From assembly GCA_029782335.1 (NCBI GenBank), contig JAKOVA010000123.1, positions 53,551 through 117,550 of the forward strand: a stretch of DNA of 64,000 nucleotides. The letters run 5' to 3'. The notes under the pieces are model-generated. The model was not told the origin of the DNA, searched no databases, and saw nothing but the letters and a program-made list of their open reading frames with translations. The translations under genes and the position numbers were made by a program. Below are positions 52,549 through 61,390 of this stretch, piece after piece. This DNA comes from Actinomycetes bacterium. GTDB lineage: Bacteria; Actinomycetota; Acidimicrobiia; Acidimicrobiales; Microtrichaceae. The stretch's first letter is position 1, and each line of letters opens with the position of its first letter.

Positions 52549-53563
52549 ACCGGTCCCGCCGGCGACTGCTCCGGTCCGCCCCGGCGACGAACTGGACTGG
52601 CCGGCACTGCAACACCGCCTGGCCGAGGTGCTGGGCCTCCCCGCCGAGCCGATGGTGGTCAGCCAGTTCACCGCCGGGCGGGCCAACCTGACCTATCTGG
52701 TGCAAGCCGGTGATCAGCGGTGGGTGGTCCGCCGCCCACCCCGCGGCACGCTGGCGCCGGGCTCGCACGACATGGCCCGCGAGTACCGGGTTCTCTCCCG
52801 GCTGTGGACCGCCTACCCGCGAGCGCCGCGCGCCGTCTACTTCACCGACGACGCCGAGGTGATCGGCGCCCCGTTCCTGGTGACCGAGTTCCGCAGCGGT
52901 CTGGTGGTCAGCGACACGGTCCCGTCCGTCCTGGCCGATCTCCCCGATGTCGAACGGCGCCTCGACCTGGCCCTGATCGACGCTGCCGCCGATCTGCACG
53001 TGGTCGACCCAGCCGCTGTCGACCTCGTCGATCTGGGGCGCCCGGACGGATTCGCCGCCCGCCAGGTGCGCGGCTGGGCTGACCGTTGGACGAGAGCCTC
53101 CGCCACGGCGGGCGATCCGCTGATGGACGAGGTGGCCACGATGTTGGCAGCGCGGATCCCCAACTCCCCCCGCCCGGCCATCGTCCACAACGACCTCAAG
53201 CTGGACAACTGCCAGTTCCAGCCGGACGATCCGGACACCGTCAGTTCGGTGTTCGACTGGGACATGGCCACCCTCGGCGACCCGCTGTTCGACCTCGGTC
53301 TGCTGCTGGTGTCGATGCACGCCCACCCGACCTGGACGATCACCGACGACGAGGCCGTGGCCCACTACTCCGCTCGCTCCGGCATCGACGTCACCTCCAT
53401 CGACTGGTATGTGGCGTTCGCCAACTGGCGGATGGCCGTCGTGCTCCGTCAACTGGTCAACCGGTTCCTGGCCGGTCAGTCCACCGACGCCCGCCTCGGC
53501 GCGCTCGCCGACGCGATCCCCGAGTGCGCCGAGCGGGCCCACGGCCTGCTGGCCGGGGGCTGA
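52541..53563 (+). CDS. APH-fold phosphotransferase, ACAD10/11 kinase-domain type
   Basis: A 340-aa protein from GTG 52541, overlapping the dehydrogenase by 8 bases. The kinase-like fold shows a glycine-poor N-lobe (TAGRANLTYLVQAGDQRWVVRRPP), the catalytic loop HNDLKLDN and metal motif DWDMATLGDP. The fused human ACAD10/11 homologues phosphorylate 4-hydroxyacyl-CoAs so that the dehydrogenase domain can eliminate phosphate; the same role is likely here. Confidence 0.9.
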   Translation: MSEPVPPATAPVRPGDELDWPALQHRLAEVLGLPAEPMVVSQFTAGRANLTYLVQAGDQRWVVRRPPRGTLAPGSHDMAREYRVLSRLWTAYPRAPRAVYFTDDAEVIGAPFLVTEFRSGLVVSDTVPSVLADLPDVERRLDLALIDAAADLHVVDPAAVDLVDLGRPDGFAARQVRGWADRWTRASATAGDPLMDEVATMLAARIPNSPRPAIVHNDLKLDNCQFQPDDPDTVSSVFDWDMATLGDPLFDLGLLLVSMHAHPTWTITDDEAVAHYSARSGIDVTSIDWYVAFANWRMAVVLRQLVNRFLAGQSTDARLGALADAIPECAERAHGLLAGG

Positions 53564-53598
53564 CCGGAACCGGATCCGGCCCGGCCTAGGGTCTCGGC

Positions 53599-54708
53599 AT
53601 GCTCTGGATCGGGACGCGCAAGGGAATCTTCACGCTGAGGCCGGACGGCGCCCGATCGGCGTGGACCCTGGACGGGCCGCAGTTCCTCGGCCACATCGCC
53701 CACCACGTGGTGGCCGATCCGCGCGACGGTGCGAGCGTGCTGGCGGCGATGCGTGCCGGGCACCTCGGGCCGACCGTGATGCGCAGCACCGATGGCGGGC
53801 GGACCTGGGCCGAAGCTTCCCGCCCGCCGGCCTTCCGCACCGGTGAGCCGCTGGCGCGCACCCTCGGCAAGGTCTTCTGGCTGACGCCGGGCCACACCAA
53901 CCGTCCCGGCCAGTGGTTCGCCGGAGGCTCCCCCCAGGGCCTGTTCGTCACCGACGACGGTGGAGACACCTGGTCGCCGGTGGATGGGTGGAACGACCAC
54001 GAGATGTGGACCACATGGTGCGAGTGGCCCGAGCAGCAGACCCCGGACGGCTCGATGCTGCACTCCGTCAACGTCGACCCGCGCGACCCTCGGCACCTGT
54101 ACCTCGGTCTGTCGGGGGGCGGGGTGTTCGAGACCACCGACGGCGGCACCGAGTGGGCCCCGCTGAACCTCGGGGTGTACGCCCCATTCCTGCCCGATCC
54201 GGACTGCCCCTACGGGCACGACCCGCACTGCGTGCGCCTGCACCCCCGCCAACCGGACCGGCTCTACCAGCAGAACCATTGCGGCATCTATCGCATCGAC
54301 CGGCCGGAAGACCGCTGGACGCGCATCGGCGACAACATGCCGAGCGACGTCGGCGACATCGGCTTCCCGATCGAACTGCACCCGGCCGACCCGGACACGG
54401 TCTGGGTGTTCCCCATGGACGGCACCGACGTGTGGCCGCGCACCAGCCCTGACGGTCGCCCGGCGGTGTTCCGCAGCAGGGACGCCGGAGCCAGTTGGAC
54501 CCGCTGCGACGCCGGGTTGCCCGAACGCGGCTGGTTCACCGTCAAGCGCCAGGCGATGACCACCGACCAGCACGCCGAGTCGGTGGGGGTGTACGTCGGG
54601 ACCACCAGCGGTGAACTGTGGGCCAGCCTCGACGAAGGCGACCACTGGACCTGCCTGGCGGCCCACCTGCCGGAGATCTACTCCGTCGAGTGGGCCGAGC
54701 CGGCCTGA
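53599..54708 (+). CDS. BNR/sialidase-type beta-propeller protein
   Basis: A 369-aa propeller with several Asp-box repeats (STDGGRTW, TDDGGDTW, TTDGGTEW, SRDAGASW, LDEGDHW). There is no signal peptide and no sialidase catalytic set, so it is probably a binding or structural cytoplasmic propeller rather than a sialidase. It is followed 16 bases later by a MoaD-like gene, probably co-transcribed. Confidence 0.85.
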   Translation: MLWIGTRKGIFTLRPDGARSAWTLDGPQFLGHIAHHVVADPRDGASVLAAMRAGHLGPTVMRSTDGGRTWAEASRPPAFRTGEPLARTLGKVFWLTPGHTNRPGQWFAGGSPQGLFVTDDGGDTWSPVDGWNDHEMWTTWCEWPEQQTPDGSMLHSVNVDPRDPRHLYLGLSGGGVFETTDGGTEWAPLNLGVYAPFLPDPDCPYGHDPHCVRLHPRQPDRLYQQNHCGIYRIDRPEDRWTRIGDNMPSDVGDIGFPIELHPADPDTVWVFPMDGTDVWPRTSPDGRPAVFRSRDAGASWTRCDAGLPERGWFTVKRQAMTTDQHAESVGVYVGTTSGELWASLDEGDHWTCLAAHLPEIYSVEWAEPA

Positions 54709-54724
54709 GCAGGATGAGCGCCCG

Positions 54725-54985
54725 GTGAAGGTCCACATCCCGACGCCGCTGCGCTCCTACACCGGTGGGGTCGCCGATGTCGACGCCAGCGGCGCCACCC
54801 TGGCCGACCTGCTGGCCGACCTCGATCGGCAGTTCCCCGGCATGCGCTTCCGGATGGTGGACGAGCAGGGCGCGCTGCGCACGCACATGAAGATCTTCGT
54901 CAACAAGGAATCGGTCCGAGACCTGCAGACCGAGATCGCCGCCACCGATCTCGTGGTGCTGATGCAGGCCCTGTCGGGCGGCTGA
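54725..54985 (+). CDS. MoaD/ThiS-family sulfur carrier protein (second copy)
   Basis: An 86-aa beta-grasp protein from GTG 54725 ending in the Gly-Gly tail (QALSGG). The core resembles the carrier at 11784 (RFRMVDEQGALRTHMKIFVN against RDRLLDEDGALRKFVNVFVA). It follows the BNR-propeller gene; the purpose of that pairing is unknown. It is convergent with the Tad operon's last gene. Confidence 0.85.
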   Translation: MKVHIPTPLRSYTGGVADVDASGATLADLLADLDRQFPGMRFRMVDEQGALRTHMKIFVNKESVRDLQTEIAATDLVVLMQALSGG

Positions 54986-55000
54986 TCGCCCGACCGGCGC

Positions 55001-58000
55001 TCACGGTACGGCGGGGGCAGCGGGCCGACCTCCCACCAGCTCACCACGCAGGGAGACGAGCTTGGGCGAGGGCTCGCCGGCGCCCCACGCATCGGCGCGC
55101 AACGCCCGCTCGTAGCTCTCCCACTCCTGGCGGACACCGGCACGGTCTCCCCGCTGGCCATGGGCACGCATCCGCAGGGCGACGAGCTCCTCATGACCTG
55201 GCAGGGCCAGCAATCCCTGCTGGGTGGCCCAGAACACGCCGTCGATGTCGTCGACCTCCAACGCCAGGTTGGCCAGCTGGACGGCCGCCCCCGTGACCAG
55301 CAGCACCAGTGCCGAGGTGATCCCCTCCCCGTCCGGCCACAGGTAGGAGGTCCCGGCGAACGGCATGCCACGCACCTGCGCCAAGGCGTTGCGCAACGTG
55401 GCCGCAGCCTGCGCCGGCGGCATCGTCGCGGCATCACCGACCGCGGTGGCCAACACGTCGGCATCGGTGACGATGCCCGGGTGCAGCGGCAGCTGATCGG
55501 CGGCACTGCGGCCGATCCACTCCTGGCCGTCGGCCAGCGGGGCCAGCCGACCGAGCGCCCTGCGCGCCTCGCTGACCACGTTGGCGAACGTGGCATCGCG
55601 GACATCCACGTCCCACAGCGCGGCGCGGGCCTGTCCGCGACGGGCTCGGCCACGGTGCTGAGCCAGCCAGACCACGAGCTCCAACGCCTTGGAGCGGTCG
55701 AACTCCACCGGCGCCCCATCGGCGCGCTCCACCGCCACCGGGCCCAGCAAGCGCACGAGGAACGTCCACGGCGGCGTCTCCTCCGGGGACCCGGCGTCGG
55801 CACCCGCCGGCTCGATGCGCGCCGCGGCGACCACCACCGGGACCTCGACCGGCGGGTTGGTGAGCACCGGCTCACTGCCGTCGATCACCTCGGCGAGGAG
55901 CTGGACGTCGCCGGCAGCGAGACGGACCGGGACGAACTCGACACCCAGCGGGTCGAGCCGGCAACGACCCTCGCCGACCTGGCGCACCACGAACGTCACG
56001 CCGTCGACCAACCGATTCACCACCGTCGCCACGCCACAGCCCGGCCGGCTCAGGGCGCGCAGCTCGTCCAGCGCCGGCTCCTCACCGGCGACGTCCAGAC
56101 GCGCCGCGACCACGAGCGGCTCGCTGCTGCCGATGGCTGCCCGCCGGGCGCGCAGCCGGAACGTGGTGGCGTTCATCGACAGCGGTGCCAGGTGGCGGGC
56201 GTGGTCGGCGGCGAGCTGCAGGGCGTCAGCCAGCGACGGCGCCTCCTCCCGCTCGGGCACGCCGAGGGCGCCGATCTCGCCGAGCCCGACGGTGACCACC
56301 CGCACGGGCTCGGCCAGCGGCGAGAGGGCCAACGACGCAGCGATGGCTCGGACCAACTCGTCGGCCGCGACCGCCGAGTCGTCCACTGCCGGGCCGAACA
56401 CCGACGTCGAACCCTCGACCGCCAGCACCCCGATCGCCTCCACGTCCACGTACAGGTCGCCGCCGTCCGTCCGCCCGAGATGCGCCAACGCCGGACACGG
56501 CTGCGCCGATCGACGAGCGTCGTCGGCCACCGTGGTCAGCGGCACCTCCGCCGGAAGCACCCAGGACTTGTGCGCGGCATCCGACCGCCACGAGCGGGCG
56601 ATCGGCGTGGCCACGACGTCGAGCCACAGGGCGATCTCGCCGTGCCCACCGACGACGGCGGCGATCACCTGGGATTGCTGGTCGGCGAGGTCGCCGGCGG
56701 CGGCGCGCAGCGCCAGGTCGAGGCGGGCGATCCGTTCGGCCTCACTGGGTGGTGCGGCGGCGCGCAGCTCCTGCTCACCCTGGCGCACTCGCTCCGGGAC
56801 CGTTTCCAGCAGGCGTTGACCGACCTGCGCCTGACGAAGGCGGGCCCGGCGCCTGCTGGTGATCAGCGCCAGCGCGCCACCGGCGACCAGCCCGGCGCCG
56901 CCCAACCCGATCGGCAGCATGCTGGGGGCCTGACCGGCCCCATCCGGCGCGACGAACGGAACCAGCGTGTCCGGGCTGGACGTCGTGGTCGGTGTCGGCG
57001 CCGCGGTGCCGCGCACCACCGGCACGGACGGCGCCGGCAGCGTCGCCGGCGGCTCGACCGACGCCGTGGGGTGTGTGGGCGGTGGCTCGTCGGCGGCATG
57101 GGCGAGCCCGGGGCGCTCGCCGTCCGGCCACACGTGGGCAGGCGGCGGCGCCGGCACGGGCGTGAGCACTGGCGTGGCCGGGGTGGCCGGCGGGTCCCCG
57201 AACGCGACACGCTCGCCCGGGAACAGCATCCGCGGATCGTGGTGATCGAGCCGCGGGGCGTTGCGCTCGATGAGTTCCGGCACGTAGTCGAAGATCTCCC
57301 GCTCCGACACCTCGTGACCGGCCTGCTGGTCGAGGTGCTGCTCGGCGATCCGCCAGTAGCTGTCGCCGGGCACGACCAGGTGGCTCTCCCCAGACGTCTC
57401 CGCCGGCGCAGGCGACCGCGACGGCGGCGCGGGTGACAGCGAGGGCGACGGCGAGGATGGCGGTGCAGCAGCGGCGGGCAGTTGATCCCCCGGCGCCGTC
57501 GCCGCGACCGACGACGGCGGGCGGATCCCTGCCGGTAGCAGCAGGTCCCAGCCCGGTTCGACGAGGGCGGCAGTGACGAACCGGTGGCCGTCGTTCATCG
57601 TCCGGCCGAGGTTCAGCGCGGTGATCTGCGCGGCGAGCTCGTCCACCTGATCGCGCCGCGCGTAGAGCTCGGCGATCGACCACAGCGACTCGCCACGGCG
57701 AACCCGGTGGGTGGCCGGACCGGTGGCTCCCGGGTCGGCCGGGGGATCCACGGTTCGCTGGACGACCGGGCCGAGGCGCGGTTGGACCACCGCGGCGGTT
57801 GGCGCCGGCCGACCGGCTGCGGCGACCGGCGAGGCGGCGACGGGCAGGACCGACACCAGCCCGGCGGCGATCCATCTCCCCAGGGTGCCCAACCCGAGCA
57901 GCCGATGGCGTTCACCCGACGGCAGCCCGTCACGACGCTGATGGAGCACCTCCGACACGACGACCACGGCGAGCACGGCCACGCAGATCCATGCCACCGT

Positions 58001-58246
58001 CGTGGCCACGCGAACGAACAGGTCGACCAATTGATCGGTGGTCTCCAGACCTCGCCCGAGCGACCGCCACCAGCTGCGCAGCCCCTCACGGGTCCACGAC
58101 CACGGCGGGCGAGCTCCATGCAGGGGGGAGGCGGCGTGCAACCGCCAACGACTCACCGCGACCAACAGCGCCGGAACCGCCGCAAACGCGACGGCGGCGA
58201 CGAGGAGCGCCGGCCATCGCCGGCGCCGCCGCTCAGCCACCGGCAC
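55001..58246 (-). CDS. Membrane protein with LysM repeats and C-terminal BTAD regulator domain
   Basis: A 1081-aa protein from GTG 58246 (or GTG 58240), overlapping the TadG-like gene. Membrane helices lie near 11-32, 82-99 and 121-143. LysM 1 (about 180-238, HRVRRGESLWSIAELY) and LysM 2 (about 289-348, HLVVPGDSYWRIAEQH) follow, then a Pro/Thr-rich linker and another helix near 450-470. A large middle domain of unknown fold precedes the C-terminal winged helix plus BTAD domain (about 835-1060). The LysM part should face the cell wall and the BTAD part the cytoplasm. It may link wall state to pilus or regulatory output. Confidence 0.82.
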   Translation of the reverse strand: MPVAERRRRRWPALLVAAVAFAAVPALLVAVSRWRLHAASPLHGARPPWSWTREGLRSWWRSLGRGLETTDQLVDLFVRVATTVAWICVAVLAVVVVSEVLHQRRDGLPSGERHRLLGLGTLGRWIAAGLVSVLPVAASPVAAAGRPAPTAAVVQPRLGPVVQRTVDPPADPGATGPATHRVRRGESLWSIAELYARRDQVDELAAQITALNLGRTMNDGHRFVTAALVEPGWDLLLPAGIRPPSSVAATAPGDQLPAAAAPPSSPSPSLSPAPPSRSPAPAETSGESHLVVPGDSYWRIAEQHLDQQAGHEVSEREIFDYVPELIERNAPRLDHHDPRMLFPGERVAFGDPPATPATPVLTPVPAPPPAHVWPDGERPGLAHAADEPPPTHPTASVEPPATLPAPSVPVVRGTAAPTPTTTSSPDTLVPFVAPDGAGQAPSMLPIGLGGAGLVAGGALALITSRRRARLRQAQVGQRLLETVPERVRQGEQELRAAAPPSEAERIARLDLALRAAAGDLADQQSQVIAAVVGGHGEIALWLDVVATPIARSWRSDAAHKSWVLPAEVPLTTVADDARRSAQPCPALAHLGRTDGGDLYVDVEAIGVLAVEGSTSVFGPAVDDSAVAADELVRAIAASLALSPLAEPVRVVTVGLGEIGALGVPEREEAPSLADALQLAADHARHLAPLSMNATTFRLRARRAAIGSSEPLVVAARLDVAGEEPALDELRALSRPGCGVATVVNRLVDGVTFVVRQVGEGRCRLDPLGVEFVPVRLAAGDVQLLAEVIDGSEPVLTNPPVEVPVVVAAARIEPAGADAGSPEETPPWTFLVRLLGPVAVERADGAPVEFDRSKALELVVWLAQHRGRARRGQARAALWDVDVRDATFANVVSEARRALGRLAPLADGQEWIGRSAADQLPLHPGIVTDADVLATAVGDAATMPPAQAAATLRNALAQVRGMPFAGTSYLWPDGEGITSALVLLVTGAAVQLANLALEVDDIDGVFWATQQGLLALPGHEELVALRMRAHGQRGDRAGVRQEWESYERALRADAWGAGEPSPKLVSLRGELVGGRPAAPAVP

Positions 58247-58661
58247 GGTCGAACCCCATCGTCGCCGTCGCCGAAGCGGTGCCGCTCCGGGCGATCCCCC
58301 CGGTGGACACACTCACCGTCACGGTGACCGTCGCCCCGTCGATCCGCACGGCGGTGACGGTGCCGAGGTCGCCTGCACCGGCGAGCAAGCGGGCCGCTGC
58401 AGCTCGCGCTGCACGGACCGCGCCGGCCGGATCCACCACCACGCGGCCCTGGCGGGCGGCGCGGACGTCGATCTGCTGGGCGCCGGCACGCGCCGCCTGG
58501 AACGCCACCGCCGTGGCCTGGGTGCCGTCGTGCATCGACTGGTCCACGGTGCGAGACAGCCAGATGAACGCACCAGACATGAACACCACGCACAACGTCA
58601 AGGCGAACACCGTGGCCGACCCACGATCTCGCCGGGCGGTCGGCCGGACGCGATCGTTCAT
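58233..58661 (-). CDS. TadG/TadE-like pseudopilin (TIGR03816-like)
   Basis: A 142-aa protein from ATG 58661 (ATGA overlap). The start RRDRGSATVFALTLCVVFMSGAF has the prepilin-like RG-S-A-T-V-F beginning and one membrane helix; the rest is Ala/Val-rich. It matches the actinobacterial 'secretion/DNA translocation related TadE-like' proteins of Tad loci. It would be a minor pilus component or anchor outside the membrane. Confidence 0.82.
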   Translation of the reverse strand: MNDRVRPTARRDRGSATVFALTLCVVFMSGAFIWLSRTVDQSMHDGTQATAVAFQAARAGAQQIDVRAARQGRVVVDPAGAVRAARAAAARLLAGAGDLGTVTAVRIDGATVTVTVSVSTGGIARSGTASATATMGFDRAGG

Positions 58662-59068
58662 CGGCCGGCCGCCCGGTACGGGTCGATCGTCGCCGTCGCC
58701 GTGGCTCGCAGCGTGACCGGGTTGGGCGCCAGCAGGCCGAGGTCGGCGCGCCGCGGCGTGCACGTCACCGTCACCGTGACCGCCGCCCCGGGGCTCCAGT
58801 CGCCGGCGATGCTCACCGACGAGCCGCCCGCACACGTTCCGGTGGAGAGCACCGCAGCAGCGGTTCGCCGAGCCGCAGCCAACCCGGCGACCGGCGTTCG
58901 CTGGCGGGCGGCAGCCTGGGCGGCGGCCTCGCTGGCGGCGCGCACCTGCGCCCCGGCGTCGACCTTGCGGCCCAGCCAGACGACCATCAGCGCCAGACCG
59001 AGCATCGCCGGGAAGAACAGCACCAACCCGAGGACCTCGCCGTTGCCTCGATCGCGGCGAGCACTCAC
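58658..59068 (-). CDS. TadE-like pseudopilin
   Basis: A 136-aa protein from GTG 59068 (GTGA overlap). RRDRGNGEVLGLVLFFPAMLGLALMVVWLGRKVDAGAQVRAA is the TadE-type single N-terminal helix followed by the GAQ-R-A segment seen in minor pseudopilins. One Cys pair in the C-terminal half may form a disulfide outside the membrane. Confidence 0.82.
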   Translation of the reverse strand: MSARRDRGNGEVLGLVLFFPAMLGLALMVVWLGRKVDAGAQVRAASEAAAQAAARQRTPVAGLAAARRTAAAVLSTGTCAGGSSVSIAGDWSPGAAVTVTVTCTPRRADLGLLAPNPVTLRATATATIDPYRAAGR

Positions 59069-59403
59069 AACGGAACCCATCCCTCGGCGGGCACCGCGAC
59101 GCGCACGGAGACATCCGTGGAGGTGCCCTGGAGGATCCCCGGCGCCACGCCGGTGACCACGACCACCACCTCGCCGCCGGACCTGCTGACCGCCACCGAC
59201 ACGTGTTGCAAGGTGGTCGGCGCTGCAGCGACGCCCGCCCGCGCCGCCTGGTCGGAACCCATCCCGCGGCGCGCCGCGAGCAGAGCCGTCTCGCGGGCCA
59301 GCACTCGGGCCTCGGCCTTGGCGTGATTCCACAGCGCGGCCTGGAACCCCAGGAACATCAGGACGACGACGACCGGCGCCAGCAGGGCGATGGCCAGCGA
59401 CAC
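59065..59403 (-). CDS. TadE-like pseudopilin with unclear start
   Basis: The frame gives VSLAIALLAPVVVVLMFLGFQAALWNHAKAEARVLARETAL from GTG 59403. Codons just upstream encode ADRGS, the usual prepilin lead-in, but no ATG, GTG or TTG opens them; the only codon at the expected overlap is GTA 59424, next to the pilin's TAG. The fifth residue after the cleavage Gly is Ala instead of the usual Glu. It is a minor pilus protein, but the true N-terminus is unresolved. Confidence 0.7.
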   Translation of the reverse strand: MSLAIALLAPVVVVLMFLGFQAALWNHAKAEARVLARETALLAARRGMGSDQAARAGVAAAPTTLQHVSVAVSRSGGEVVVVVTGVAPGILQGTSTDVSVRVAVPAEGWVPL

Positions 59404-59420
59404 CGAACCCCGGTCGGCGC

Positions 59421-59639
59421 CTACTTCACCGAGTTCGCCGCGTTGCGCACCTTGGACCAGATGATCGCCGCGATCCCGGCCACGGCCGCACCCGCCGCGA
59501 CGAACCACAGCACCTGCTCCAGCGACACCGCGCCGCGATCGGCCCGGCGGCTCACCGCACCGGGCGGTGGCCCGGCCAGCCAGCGCAGCTGGCCGTACAC
59601 CACGTGGGCGATGGCCTGCATCGTCAACATCGGATCCAT
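59421..59639 (-). CDS. Flp-type pilin-like small membrane protein
   Basis: A 72-aa protein from ATG 59639 behind an AAGGAG ribosome site. After a 37-residue leader comes DRGAVSLEQVLWFVAAGAAVAGIAAIIW, matching the class-IV prepilin site G-xxxx-E followed by a hydrophobic helix. The mature protein would be about 36 residues, as for Flp pilins. It is the best candidate for the major pilin, and the only gene of the locus with its own good ribosome site and a free upstream gap. Confidence 0.82.
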   Translation of the reverse strand: MDPMLTMQAIAHVVYGQLRWLAGPPPGAVSRRADRGAVSLEQVLWFVAAGAAVAGIAAIIWSKVRNAANSVK

Positions 59640-59690
59640 AGCGTGCTCCTTGTCTGTCGGAGAGGTCGGTGGCGGGCAACGGCGGCGGCA

Positions 59691-60557
59691 TCACTGCAAC
59701 GCCGGATAGATGACCGCAGTCATGATCAAGAGCGACATGCCCACCAAGGGGACAGTGATCCGCCCGGTTCGGACGCGTGCCTCGGCTTCTTGTTCGGCGG
59801 CCAGCGAGGCCCGCAGGGTGGCGCACTTGGCGGTGAGGCTGCGGGCCACCGGCGCGCCGGCCACGGACCCCAGTGCGGCCGAGGCGGCGATCTGGCGCAA
59901 CTCGACCAGGTCGAAGTCGTCACCCAACGCTGCCAGGGCATCGACGAGCGACCGGTTGGCCGTCTCGGCGGCGAGGATCCGTTGGCGCAGTTCGGCGAAC
60001 AACCGCCCATCGCCGGCCTGGGCCGCCTGGCGCAGCGCACCCTCGTTGCCGACGTTGCCGGCCAGCAGCATGGTGACCACGTCGAGGTACGCCGACACCT
60101 GGTAGCGCAGGTCGTGGCGCAGCCGGGTGGCATTCGAGCGCATCGACCGGTGCACCAGCAGCGGCGCGACCGCGGCCCCGACCAGCCCAGCGACCATCGG
60201 CACCACCACGTCGCGGCCGACGAGACCCGCCACCTGGGCCAGGACCACCACGAGTGCCGGGCCGAACAGCCCGGCCGCGCCGGCCCCTACCAGCAGAGCC
60301 GCGTGACTCTCCGGTGGGCGCTGGACGACGCGCAGGTCGGTCAGCACGTCGTCGGCGAAGGCCAGGCGCTGGCCGGCCATCCGGCTCACCGGACCCCATC
60401 GCCCCGCGACACGGCCGATCGGCCGAGGTGGCCGGCGGGACAGGTGGGCGATCACCCGGGCGATCGGCGGGCGCGGCTCGAGCAGGGCGCCGACGGCGAT
60501 CCACGCGCCGGCGCACAACACCACCGCGGCGAGCACCAGCCGGACCGTGGTGGTCAT
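59691..60557 (-). CDS. tadC: TadC-like inner-membrane platform protein (T2SS F domain)
   Basis: A 288-aa membrane protein from ATG 60557 (ATGA overlap). The T2SSF domain is recognised from the helical core RLRHDLRYQVSAYLDVVTMLLAGNVGNEGALRQAAQAG, ending with a C-terminal membrane helix. It pairs with TadB as the platform for pilus assembly. Confidence 0.88.
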   Translation of the reverse strand: MTTTVRLVLAAVVLCAGAWIAVGALLEPRPPIARVIAHLSRRPPRPIGRVAGRWGPVSRMAGQRLAFADDVLTDLRVVQRPPESHAALLVGAGAAGLFGPALVVVLAQVAGLVGRDVVVPMVAGLVGAAVAPLLVHRSMRSNATRLRHDLRYQVSAYLDVVTMLLAGNVGNEGALRQAAQAGDGRLFAELRQRILAAETANRSLVDALAALGDDFDLVELRQIAASAALGSVAGAPVARSLTAKCATLRASLAAEQEAEARVRTGRITVPLVGMSLLIMTAVIYPALQ

Positions 60558-61390
60558 CGGTCGGCTCCGACGGTCAGGAACCGACCGGGACGGGGGAACC
60601 GCGACAACGTGGCCACCCTGGCCAGCAGACCCACGTACCCGAGGAGGATGGCGCCGAGGACCACCTGACCCTCGGCGGCGCGATACGGCGCCAGATAGTC
60701 GGATCGGGCGAAGACGAACACGCCGGCGAGCAGGGCTCCCATGATCACCGAAACCATCAGCACCTGGTGGCGCATGGGTGCCCGCTCGGCTTCGACGATG
60801 CGCCGGCGGTCGGCCTGGGCGCGGGCCTGGTCGGCCAGCGCGCTGAGCACCTGCTCGGTCTGACCGCCCCGACTGACGGCGATCAGCAGGCCGGCGGCGA
60901 CCAAGTCCCCGAGCGGATCGTCGAGCTCGTCGGCGAAGGCGCGCAGCGCCCAGTCGGCCGGCTGCCCGGCCGACAGCCGGGCGAACAGCCGGCGGATGGT
61001 CGGACGGATCCCGTCCGCCGCGCTCTCGACGGTGGCGCCGATGGCGCCGATCGGCTGGCCGGCGGCCTGGAGCACGTCACGCACGTTCTCCACCCACGAA
61101 GCCAGCGCGTCGATCTGTTCGGGCGTGTCGTGCGACCTGCCGGGCGACGACAGCCGGATCATCACCAGCGCGACGCCGAGCGCGCTGACCGCGGCCGGGA
61201 CGATCCATCCGGACACGGCGAACATCAGCCCGCCGATCAACGCGCCGGCGGCCAGCGGGCGGACCTCGACCGGCGTTGCGGCGACCACCGCCGAATCACG
61301 GTGGACCCGCCGCAGACCCGACCAGGTCAGACCGATCCCGATCATCAGGGCACCACTGGCCACGGCCAACAGCAGCTGGTCGGCGTTCAC
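60554..61390 (-). CDS. tadB: TadB-like inner-membrane platform protein (T2SS F domain)
   Basis: A 278-aa membrane protein from GTG 61390 (GTGA overlap with tadA). It has helices near the N-terminus, around 50-80 and near the end, with the cytoplasmic T2SSF domain DALASWVENVRDVLQAAGQPIGAIG and ADELDDPLGDLVAAGLLIAVSRGG between them. Confidence 0.88.
   Translation of the reverse strand: MNADQLLLAVASGALMIGIGLTWSGLRRVHRDSAVVAATPVEVRPLAAGALIGGLMFAVSGWIVPAAVSALGVALVMIRLSSPGRSHDTPEQIDALASWVENVRDVLQAAGQPIGAIGATVESAADGIRPTIRRLFARLSAGQPADWALRAFADELDDPLGDLVAAGLLIAVSRGGQTEQVLSALADQARAQADRRRIVEAERAPMRHQVLMVSVIMGALLAGVFVFARSDYLAPYRAAEGQVVLGAILLGYVGLLARVATLSRFPRPGRFLTVGADR

Noticed and set aside
53599-54708. 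A secreted sialidase
   Set aside because: Asp-box repeats are present, but there is no signal peptide and no visible sialidase catalytic residues.
55160-57436. A 758-codon open frame on the plus strand
   Set aside because: It is antisense to the LysM-BTAD gene, with His/Arg-rich low-complexity translation and no domain.
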